Shown here one piece after another: positions 6,951 to 13,212 of a stretch of 13,212 nucleotides of DNA. Where the stretch lies: assembly GCF_022810445.1 (NCBI RefSeq), contig NZ_JAACGD010000043.1:1-13212 (forward strand). The letters are read 5' to 3'. The notes under the pieces are model-generated. The model was not told the origin of the DNA and did not search any database. It worked only from the letters and a program-made list of their open reading frames with translations. Numbering within the stretch: position 1 is the stretch's first letter; every line of letters starts with the position of its first letter. The stretch comes from Candidatus Cardinium sp. cBcalN2 (GTDB lineage: Bacteria > Bacteroidota > Bacteroidia > Cytophagales > Amoebophilaceae). Made by a program: the position numbers and the translations under genes.

Positions 6951-7568
6951 ATGCATATTTACAACGCACACACCCTCTTAGGCCTTCTTTTAAAAGGTGG
7001 TTGGTTAATGTTTCCGCTCGCCTTATTATCTTTAATGAGCGTTTACATAATATTAGAACGTTTATTGATCTATCGCAAATACTTAAATTTTCCCACCAGT
7101 TTCTTGGAAGCAATAGAAACGCAATTAAACGAAGGAGACCTCTCAAAAATAACCCATTTATGTAGCCAGCAAGATAATATTATACAAAAAGTAATGAGTA
7201 AGGGTATAAGGAAACGACAAGCTTCAAATATTGCATTGATTTTAGAGAGCGAGTCTAGTAGAATGCTATCTTTTTTAGAAGAAAAACTTTCTTTATTAGC
7301 TACTATTTCTGGAGCAGCACCTATGATTGGCTTCTTAGGTACCGTTACCGGTATGATCCAAACATTTATGGCTATTTCCCAAGAAAAGCACCATCTATCC
7401 TCTCAAGTTTTTTCAAGTGGCATTTATGAAGCAATGGTTACAACCGTGGCAGGGTTGGTGGTTGGCATTATAGCTTATTTAGGTTATAACTATTGCATTG
7501 CCCAGATCAATAAGGCTACAGCAAAATTGAACTATATAGTCAATCTTTTTTTAGCCAATATTAGATAA
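6951..7568 (+). CDS. exbB: ExbB/TolQ/MotA-family proton channel protein
   Basis: ExbB forms the inner-membrane pentamer that, with ExbD, uses the proton gradient to drive TonB. From the ATG at 6951 the protein has 205 residues. It has a first membrane helix (about 17-36, then the family's ERLLIYRKY), a cytoplasmic region (about 41-110), and two more helices (about 115-142 and 160-182). The conserved SGAAPMIGFLGTVTGMIQTF and MVTTVAGLVVGI blocks supply the pore Thr residues (131, 133, 164, 165). A GTG five codons upstream (6936) in the same frame is possible, but the ATG fits the family better. exbD follows 32 bases on and a TonB-like gene after it, which favours ExbB over TolQ. The usual cell-envelope cargo would be iron complexes or other ligands of TonB-dependent receptors, none of which are in view. 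Confidence 0.88.
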   Translation: MHIYNAHTLLGLLLKGGWLMFPLALLSLMSVYIILERLLIYRKYLNFPTSFLEAIETQLNEGDLSKITHLCSQQDNIIQKVMSKGIRKRQASNIALILESESSRMLSFLEEKLSLLATISGAAPMIGFLGTVTGMIQTFMAISQEKHHLSSQVFSSGIYEAMVTTVAGLVVGIIAYLGYNYCIAQINKATAKLNYIVNLFLANIR

Positions 7569-7600
7569 AGTATAGCAACCTACTCTAGAATAGATAAAAA

Positions 7601-7999
7601 ATGAAAATCAGTATAAAAAATAAAATAGATCCCTCATTTAGCATGGCATCTATGACTGATATTATATTTTTGCTATTAATTTTTATATTGATTACAGCAA
7701 GCTATAGCCCTAAAGCGCTTCCCGTTGACTTACCCATAAGCACCAATGAAAAAACAGCGTCTGCGCCAATCAATGTAACTATTACAACCAGATTAGCCTA
7801 TTACGTAGAGGGGAAACGAGTTACTTTTAATCAACTGGATCATGTGTTACAAAACGCACTAACCAAGACATCAACTAAAGTTGTTGTACTACACATAGAT
7901 AAAAGGCTGGCTATAGCCCATATGGTCAAAGTAGCTGATATAGCTAATAGGTTAGGAGCTGCTGTTTCCATAGCAACGGAGTTTGAACATAAACCATGA
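7601..7999 (+). CDS. exbD: ExbD/TolR-family biopolymer transport protein
   Basis: ExbD is the single-helix partner inside the ExbB pore. The 132 residues have a short basic cytoplasmic start, then one membrane helix (about 18-34) opening MASMTDIIFLLLIF. Asp20 in that helix corresponds to the essential proton-carrying Asp of ExbD/TolR. The periplasmic domain (about 45-130) has the usual ITTRLAYYVEGKRVTFNQLD and VVVLHIDKRLAIAHMVKVAD patterns. It overlaps the TonB-like gene by four bases (ATGA at 7996-7999), so the two are almost certainly translated together. Confidence 0.9.
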   Translation: MKISIKNKIDPSFSMASMTDIIFLLLIFILITASYSPKALPVDLPISTNEKTASAPINVTITTRLAYYVEGKRVTFNQLDHVLQNALTKTSTKVVVLHIDKRLAIAHMVKVADIANRLGAAVSIATEFEHKP

Positions 8000-8679
8000 A
8001 AAATAACGCTTTATTGTCTCCTAATGGACAAAGTATAGCTCTATCGATCGGGTTACATCTATTGATGCTAGGGTTAGCCTACTCTATAAGGTCTATGCCT
8101 GTTCCAAGCGCATCTAGTGGCCAAGCTTATAGAATTGGTTTACAATCCACTATTGCTTACATACCTAAAAAGCATCAAGCTATTCAAAGTGAAACGCAGC
8201 AATACCCACAACTAGCCAATGCATTAGAGAACCAAAGTGATACAATATCTAAGAATAGGCTAAAACGTAGTTCTGTGCGCCCACAGCGCCGATACCAAAA
8301 TCAACCAAGTATTACAAAAACAGCAGAAAAAATTCCCAAATCCCATAACAACCCCATAATAATAGATGAACGTGGCTTATACAAGACAACTAAAAATGGC
8401 ACCAAACAAACAGGGGCTAGCCTCGAATTAAGAGGTTGGGATTGGGATGTAGTCCCTAATCCAAATGATACTACAGAAGAATCTGGTAAAATAGTTTTTG
8501 AAATTAAGGTAGATAAAAATGGTGAAATTGTTTCTATTCAAACCATTGAAAAAACAGTTACCCCTATGGTAGAAAAAATCTATGCAGATGCACTGCGTGG
8601 CCTCACCTTTAGTAAAACAACTGATCATAGCGCTCATATTTCTACCGGTAAGGTTACTTTTATACTAGTCGTAAAGTAA
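7996..8679 (+). CDS. tonB: TonB-like energy transducer
   Basis: The 227 residues have a short N-terminus, one membrane helix (about 12-29) and a long basic linker (about 55-125). The C-terminal domain (about 148-227) carries GKIVFEIKVDKNGEIVSIQT and a closing GKVTFILVVK, the beta-alpha-beta pattern of TonB C-termini. A His within the membrane helix (His21) stands where TonB has its functionally important His20. The linker is rich in Arg, Lys, Gln and Ser rather than in the Pro-Lys/Pro-Glu repeats of classical TonB. The role inferred is to span the periplasm and pass energy from ExbB/ExbD to outer-membrane receptors. The direct overlap with exbD supports this. Against the name stands the weak sequence identity typical of Bacteroidota TonB paralogues, so the exact client is open. 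Confidence 0.8.
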   Translation: MKNNALLSPNGQSIALSIGLHLLMLGLAYSIRSMPVPSASSGQAYRIGLQSTIAYIPKKHQAIQSETQQYPQLANALENQSDTISKNRLKRSSVRPQRRYQNQPSITKTAEKIPKSHNNPIIIDERGLYKTTKNGTKQTGASLELRGWDWDVVPNPNDTTEESGKIVFEIKVDKNGEIVSIQTIEKTVTPMVEKIYADALRGLTFSKTTDHSAHISTGKVTFILVVK

Positions 8680-8743
8680 AGTAATATATTATGATAAAAA
8701 AATTGATTAAGAGTCATCTAATAAAGGTTAATTCTATAGCAGC

Positions 8744-8774
8744 TTTGTAAAAAGCAAAAAAGTTACTAGATTTG
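8744..8774 (+). promoter_or_regulatory. Bacteroidota-type promoter for gldKLMN
   Basis: TTTG at 8744-8747 and TAGATTTG at 8767-8774 are separated by exactly 19 bases. This is a full match to the phylum's -33 (TTTG/TTG) and -7 (TANNTTTG) boxes at the usual spacing. A transcript would start near 8781, about 90 bases before the preferred gldK start at 8872. That lies after tonB and before gldK, where an operon promoter is expected. It is the best promoter match I found in the window. Confidence 0.55.
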
Positions 8775-8871
8775 TAAAGTCTGTTCGTTAAAAAACATCT
8801 TATTCGTAAAATATATGCTTATGTTTTTGCCTGCTCACAAATTCCTTTTACCCAAGCCCTTCCAATCTATC

Positions 8872-9861
8872 ATGAGGTTCTGCTTATTATTATGCTTTAC
8901 TTACACGATAATGGGTAGTTGCGGTATGGCTCATGATGATCAAGGAGAATTTATAGGTCACCATAATAATTTAAAATGGAAAAAAGATATTCCATTAGAT
9001 ATGGTTTTCATTCCAGGAGGTACATTTTTAATGGGAGGAGGGGTTAATCAAGGCGTCGTTGCCAAAACCAATATTACACAAACTACAACTGTTGGGCCAC
9101 TCTATGTAGATGTAGCACCAGTTACCAATGCAAAATACCAAAGGTTTCTAGAGCTCGTTCTAGCTAATCCAGGGGAATATGGGTTAGAAGAAGCCTATAT
9201 CAAAAACAAACTAATCCCTGATATAACCGTTTGGAAAAAAGATTTTCCTTTTATGTTTATGGATGATTCATTTGGCGAAAACTATTGTACAGATCCTCGT
9301 TTTGCTAATTATCCTGTAGTGGGCATTACTTTGGAAGCAGCCCAACAATTTGCCCGTGTTCGTTCTATCTATAGGAACAAATATTTAGCCTCTAATGGGT
9401 TACCTCCCTCTCCTGATTTTAGACTACCTACTGCTGCTGAATATGAGTATGCTGCAAAAGCAGGACGTCTATCTGGGCAATATCCATGGGGGGGACCTAC
9501 TGTAAGAGATCAAAAAGGTAAACTTCTGGCTAATTTTCAGGTTACCAAGGGAGACTATGCAGCATCTGGTTACACGTATACTTCGCCAGTAAAGGCCTTT
9601 CCACCCAATGCCTATGGGCTTTATGATATGGCGGGTAATGTGGCAGAATGGTGTGAAGATCAATACAGTCCCTTGTTAATACATAAGAGCGGGACCATGC
9701 TTTCTCCCGATAGAGATCAAGAAGACAGTCTATTTAGGGTGATTAAAGGTGGTTCTTGGAAAGACTATGCCTATTCGTTACAAACAGGTGCTTATGATTG
9801 TGAGCATAAAGAGGTGGCGCGCTCTTATATTGGCTTTAGATGCGTTATGTCTGCTCTGTAA
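8872..9861 (+). CDS. gldK: Type IX secretion/gliding lipoprotein GldK
   Basis: GldK (PorK) is an outer-membrane lipoprotein that forms a periplasmic ring with GldN in the type IX secretion system. It is built on the formylglycine-generating-enzyme (sulfatase-modifying factor) fold. From the ATG at 8872 the protein has 329 residues. A short signal peptide with lipobox IMGSC ends at Cys17, the expected lipidated residue. The fold's blocks follow: MVFIPGGTFLMGGG (44-57), VDVAPVTNAKYQRFL (79-93), FRLPTAAEYEYAAKAG (183-198), YGLYDMAGNVAEWCED (248-263), RVIKGGSW (289-296) and GFRCV. An earlier in-frame ATG at 8815 would add 19 residues ahead of the signal peptide, so the later start is preferred. 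The protein is clearly shorter than the roughly 450-490 residues I recall for GldK/PorK. It heads the gldKLMN operon. Confidence 0.9.
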   Translation: MRFCLLLCFTYTIMGSCGMAHDDQGEFIGHHNNLKWKKDIPLDMVFIPGGTFLMGGGVNQGVVAKTNITQTTTVGPLYVDVAPVTNAKYQRFLELVLANPGEYGLEEAYIKNKLIPDITVWKKDFPFMFMDDSFGENYCTDPRFANYPVVGITLEAAQQFARVRSIYRNKYLASNGLPPSPDFRLPTAAEYEYAAKAGRLSGQYPWGGPTVRDQKGKLLANFQVTKGDYAASGYTYTSPVKAFPPNAYGLYDMAGNVAEWCEDQYSPLLIHKSGTMLSPDRDQEDSLFRVIKGGSWKDYAYSLQTGAYDCEHKEVARSYIGFRCVMSAL

Positions 9862-9911
9862 CTTTTTATGGTAGCCATAATCTTTTTGACTATTTAAAAT
9901 TCAAAAATACC

Positions 9912-10622
9912 ATGAGACATCATCTAGTAAATACTAAATTTAAAGATAAATTTTATAGTGACATAATGCCCTTTATATACAATATTGGTGCTGCTATTGT
10001 AATATTTGGAGCTATGTTTAAGCTATTGAACCTACCTGGAGGCAACATCATGTTAGGGCTTGGACTTTCAACAGAAGCTTTAATTTTTCTTTTAGGGGCC
10101 TTTGAACCTAAGGAACAAGCCATAGATTGGTCGCGCGTATATCCTGAATTAGCCCCTAATTATAGACCTACTTTACCCAATAATGGTCCCAAGATCTCTA
10201 CCATTACGCAAAAGTTGGATGAATGTTTGCAAAAAGCTTCCATAGATCACTCTTTATTAGAAAACTTAGCGCTTACTATGCGTCGTTTTTCAGAGAATAT
10301 GGCTAATGTTCCTTCTTTTGCTAATGTTAGTCAAGTTACAGAAGCATATGTTCATCATGTAGGGCAAGCGAATCAAGGGATTGGAGATATGGCTCATGCC
10401 TTAACCTCCATGAACGACCTCTACAAAAAAGCCTTGGCACGTATGGAAGAACAGGCTACACAGACTAGTATGTTATATAACCATTTAGAAACCACTTTAC
10501 AAGCTATGGAAATAGCCGGTAAAGAAGCGATCAATTTTAAGCAAGAGCTCTCTTCACTAAATGAAAAAATAACTGCTTTGAATGCAATATATGCTAAGAC
10601 ATTAACCGCTTTTAAAAGCTAA
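9912..10622 (+). CDS. gldL: Gliding/type IX secretion motor protein GldL
   Basis: GldL is the inner-membrane, proton-driven stator-like half of the GldLM motor that powers type IX secretion and gliding. The 236 residues have two membrane helices close together (about 20-38 and 46-63) with the family sequence YNIGAAIVIFGAMFKLLNLP, then TEALIFLLGAFEP. Glu55 and Glu65 align with the two acidic residues (49 and 59 in Flavobacterium) reported as important. The loop motif that is usually HWPG reads NLPG here, so the His and Trp are replaced. A long cytoplasmic helical tail follows, including predicted coiled-coil stretches (about 95-232). An upstream in-frame start at 9840 would overlap gldK and add 24 unlike residues, so the ATG at 9912 is chosen. 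It lies 50 bases after gldK and 50 before gldM. Confidence 0.92.
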   Translation: MRHHLVNTKFKDKFYSDIMPFIYNIGAAIVIFGAMFKLLNLPGGNIMLGLGLSTEALIFLLGAFEPKEQAIDWSRVYPELAPNYRPTLPNNGPKISTITQKLDECLQKASIDHSLLENLALTMRRFSENMANVPSFANVSQVTEAYVHHVGQANQGIGDMAHALTSMNDLYKKALARMEEQATQTSMLYNHLETTLQAMEIAGKEAINFKQELSSLNEKITALNAIYAKTLTAFKS

Positions 10623-10672
10623 GTAGTGTATAAGCTATTAAGCAATCATTCCTGATAAAATTGTTAAGTGTT

Positions 10673-12253
10673 ATGACTAAAGGAAAGTTAACGCCTAGGC
10701 AAAAAATGATAGGATTGATCTACTTGGTGCTAACAGCCATGTTGGCACTACAGGTCAGCTCTAGCGTATTGGATAAGTTCATCGTACTAAGTAACAGTAT
10801 TGATAATAGTAGAAGGCTTCAATTAAAACAAAATCAACGTTCGATTCAAGCATTAAAAAATGCAGTTAGCGACATGGGCAATCGTCCATCAGACCTAACC
10901 ATACTCCGACAAGTGACTGCTATGCATCAAGACACGGTAGCCTTGGTTGATTATATTGATGGTTTAAAAAAACAGCTCATTGATGCCGAGGGGGGGCTAG
11001 ATAAGGCTACTCAGTTACCTAAAGGTCTCAAAAGCGAGGCTACAGTAGCCCATTTTATGTTCCATAAAGGTGAAGGGAACATACTAAAAAGTAAGTTAAA
11101 GAACTATATAGTACAACTGTCTAAGCTAGCCAATAAACCTTATACCTCTATTGCTTGTGATGCAAAAGATCATCAGTTTTTTAGTCATAATCCCAACCAA
11201 GCTCAAAAAGATTTTGTGGCATTAAACTTTGGTCATACCCCTCTTGGCGCTGCATTGGCTACATTAAGTCAGTTCGCTGCTGACGTAGTAGCTACAGAAG
11301 CCGATGCCATTAGCACATTAGGCGATACGATTGGCTCGTCTGACGTTAGATTCGACACGCTTAAATTACTAGCCAACACGAAATCCTATATTGTTGCCGC
11401 TGGCAGTCGGTATGAAGCAGATTTAATTTTAGCAGCCTCTTCTTCTGCTGTTTCTCCAGAGATGTTTATCGATGACCAACCTATTATAGTAGAAGAAGGA
11501 ATAGGAAAAATCTCTTTTACAGCCACTCCTGGCACCTATGACAGTCATGGATTCGCTAAAAAAACTTTTAAAGCAGCTATAAAATTGAAGCTACCTGGGG
11601 GTAAGCAATCGATTATTACACAAGAAATCCCTTATTTAGTTGCCAAGCCAGTCATTCAAGTAAAAGCAGCTACGGTACAATCGCTGTATCGCAATTGCGG
11701 TAACGAGTTAGATATTCAAGTTCCTTCTCTGGGGGTTGCCTATAAACCTGAATTTAAGGTAACAGGTGGCCAAATAACACCTAGCGCTAAAAAAGGAGTA
11801 ATCACAGTGATTCCTAAGGCTAAAGAGGTTAAAATAACTGTATATAACCAAGCCCATTTAATAGGTACAGAATCTTTTATGGTACAAGATATTCCTACTC
11901 CACAAATTTGTATCACCACTAAAAATAAAGCCATTGACATGAAATCAGGGCTTCCTGCACCCGGGCCCAGGGTACTTGAAGTGAACGTAGTACCTAACAA
12001 ACATTTTCAAGATTTTTTACCTAAAGATGCCAGGTATCGGGTAGCAGAATGGGTGGTTACCTTAGCACGAGGTAGTCGGCCTATTCATAGCTTAACCGTC
12101 ACGCATAGCGTTGCAGATTTACACGCCATTGCGTCGCTTGCCAAGCCAGGTGATCGATTGGTTATAGAAATAAAAAAAATAGAAAGGCAAAACTTTAAAA
12201 ATGAAGTTGAAACTATTATAGATAAATCTTGCTTCAACATTTTAATTACTTAA
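10673..12253 (+). CDS. gldM: Gliding/type IX secretion motor protein GldM
   Basis: GldM is the other half of the GldLM motor. One N-terminal membrane helix sits inside the GldL pentamer, and a long periplasmic shaft reaches to the GldK/GldN ring. The 526 residues match the family's roughly 510-530. The N-terminus KGKLTPRQKMIGLIYLVLTA (3-22) is close to the family norm and keeps Arg9, the residue thought to pair with the GldL glutamate. The membrane helix spans about 13-33. A helical domain follows (to about 220), and then a beta-rich region that fits the stacked D2-D4 domains of the known structure. A TTG at 10661 is in frame, but the ATG at 10673 gives the family start. The stop lies 11 bases before gldN. 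Confidence 0.93.
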   Translation: MTKGKLTPRQKMIGLIYLVLTAMLALQVSSSVLDKFIVLSNSIDNSRRLQLKQNQRSIQALKNAVSDMGNRPSDLTILRQVTAMHQDTVALVDYIDGLKKQLIDAEGGLDKATQLPKGLKSEATVAHFMFHKGEGNILKSKLKNYIVQLSKLANKPYTSIACDAKDHQFFSHNPNQAQKDFVALNFGHTPLGAALATLSQFAADVVATEADAISTLGDTIGSSDVRFDTLKLLANTKSYIVAAGSRYEADLILAASSSAVSPEMFIDDQPIIVEEGIGKISFTATPGTYDSHGFAKKTFKAAIKLKLPGGKQSIITQEIPYLVAKPVIQVKAATVQSLYRNCGNELDIQVPSLGVAYKPEFKVTGGQITPSAKKGVITVIPKAKEVKITVYNQAHLIGTESFMVQDIPTPQICITTKNKAIDMKSGLPAPGPRVLEVNVVPNKHFQDFLPKDARYRVAEWVVTLARGSRPIHSLTVTHSVADLHAIASLAKPGDRLVIEIKKIERQNFKNEVETIIDKSCFNILIT

Positions 12254-12264
12254 TTGTATACCAT

Positions 12265-13059
12265 ATGTTTATAAAACAGTCATTTTTGGTTCTACTTGTT
12301 TGGTTGGTCACCCATTTCCCATCCTATGGTCGTGTAGATCATTTGTCTCAAAGCTACAATCCGCATGCTACTCGGCCAATTCCAAGGGTCTATATTTTAT
12401 ATGCAAGAAAAGTTTGGAGAGAAATTTATTTAGATGAGAAACAAAATCAACCATGTTTTATGCGTGGCAAAGAGATTTCTAAAGTGATCATAGATGGTGT
12501 AAAAAATAAATTATTGCTTCCTTACAAGGATGATACGCTGACAGAAGTAATGACCGAAACCGCCTTTTTGAAAAACTTACAAATTCCAGATGAAGAGGCT
12601 ACTGCACCAAACACTTCTCATGAATTTTTTCCACATCAAATTTCCACATTAAGATTAGTAGAACATGTAATTTTCAATAAAATCATTGCTAGGCAAGAGT
12701 ATGATATTGAATCTATTCAATTAATTGTTCCTGGCAGAAATAATCCCCCTACCTATTTAGATCATACCATAGCTACGTTTAAGTACAAAGATATAATAGA
12801 TTATTTTAACAAGCTTCCTTTTGAGTTGGTTACTTGGTACAACGCAGCTAACGCTGCAGAAAACTTAACCTGGACAGATGCTTTTGACCTTAGATTATTT
12901 TTGCCTGGTAGTAGGATTATAAAGGTAAGCAACTTAGGTGATGCTACTGTAGATGAAATCTATGAAAAAAAACCTGGCGACGGACAAGGGCTCATTGCTT
13001 CGCAGAAGATGGCAGTAGAAATTGATGTGGAACTAGAGGAATTTATGTCTGAACATTAG
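12265..13059 (+). CDS. gldN: Type IX secretion/gliding periplasmic protein GldN
   Basis: GldN (PorN) is the periplasmic partner of GldK in the ring at the outer membrane. From the ATG at 12265 the protein has 264 residues. A Sec-type signal peptide occupies about 1-22 (basic start, hydrophobic core LVLLVWLV). The hallmark KVWREIYLDEKQNQPCF (49-65) matches the family's KR-WR-IDLREK-N-P block. DIIDYFNKLPFELVTWYN (176-193) and WTDAFDLRLFLPGSRIIKV (203-221) fit the middle and end of the domain. It is shorter than the roughly 310-360 residues I recall for GldN/PorN. Nearly all the loss seems to be at the C-terminus and in loops. An earlier in-frame TTG at 12229 overlaps gldM and is not preferred. 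It closes the operon. No clear terminator follows. Confidence 0.88.
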   Translation: MFIKQSFLVLLVWLVTHFPSYGRVDHLSQSYNPHATRPIPRVYILYARKVWREIYLDEKQNQPCFMRGKEISKVIIDGVKNKLLLPYKDDTLTEVMTETAFLKNLQIPDEEATAPNTSHEFFPHQISTLRLVEHVIFNKIIARQEYDIESIQLIVPGRNNPPTYLDHTIATFKYKDIIDYFNKLPFELVTWYNAANAAENLTWTDAFDLRLFLPGSRIIKVSNLGDATVDEIYEKKPGDGQGLIASQKMAVEIDVELEEFMSEH

Positions 13060-13116
13060 CCTATGGTATTGTTATAACCCAGTGCTACAAAGGAATGTAG
13101 CTGTTTACAAGTAACT

Positions 13117-13212
13117 GTTCAGCCAATGGCGTCAACTTAAGCGTTTATATTTTTTTGATTATTAAATATCATACTATTTTTGTATCCGTTCACGCAATGG
13201 CGTCAACTTAAG
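13117..13212. repeat. Two direct copies of an 18-base sequence, possible edge of an insertion sequence
   Basis: CAATGGCGTCAACTTAAG occurs at 13124-13141 and again at 13195-13212, 71 bases apart. Each copy is preceded by GTTCA and two differing bases. On the - strand both copies read in frame as LKLTPL followed by a short tail and a stop. That would suit the end of a reading frame entering from beyond the window, such as a transposase remnant. The second copy ends exactly at the window edge, so the element cannot be identified. Confidence 0.4.

Noticed and set aside
8691..8750. 19-codon ATG frame after tonB
   Set aside because: It is very short, has no ribosome binding site or similarity, and lies over the proposed gld promoter.
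1..13212. CRISPR array
   Set aside because: No regularly spaced repeats occur. The only close direct repeat is the pair near the right edge.

Overview
The window looks like a chromosomal segment of an AT-rich, genome-reduced member of the Bacteroidota. The gldK-gldL-gldM-gldN block belongs to a system known only from that phylum. The best promoter candidate has the phylum's -33/-7 form (TTTG-N19-TAGATTTG). Most start codons lack a recognisable Shine-Dalgarno sequence, as is common there. Gene style and small gene sizes suggest an Amoebophilus/Cardinium-type intracellular bacterium. That placement is inference and was not tested by a search.

Left part (1-2773): the C-terminal end of an unrecognised membrane protein runs off the left edge on the + strand. 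It meets gatB (amidotransferase subunit B, - strand) head to head. A 322-base gene-free stretch follows. It holds a roughly 120-base imperfect inverted repeat and an 18+18 base perfect inverted repeat, both downstream of lptB (- strand), the ATPase of the lipopolysaccharide exporter. A 274-base divergent spacer then separates lptB from tgt.

Middle part (3048-8679, all + strand): tgt (queuine tRNA-ribosyltransferase) is followed closely by an LptF/LptG-type permease. Next come an unrecognised protein with a possible degenerate flavodoxin-like pattern and a membrane-anchored SPOR-domain protein. A compact exbB-exbD-tonB cluster follows, with its last two genes overlapping in ATGA. LptB and the permease lie on either side of tgt and would work together in moving lipopolysaccharide to the outer membrane.

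Right part (8815-13059, + strand): gldK-gldL-gldM-gldN encode the core of the type IX secretion/gliding machinery. These are the outer-membrane lipoprotein GldK, the proton-driven inner-membrane motor GldL/GldM, and the periplasmic partner GldN. The acidic residues of GldL and Arg9 of GldM, which I recall as central to the motor, are present. The neighbouring ExbB/ExbD/TonB system is a second proton-driven energiser, so two envelope motors sit side by side. The window ends in a short non-coding stretch with two copies of an 18-base sequence, possibly the edge of a mobile element.
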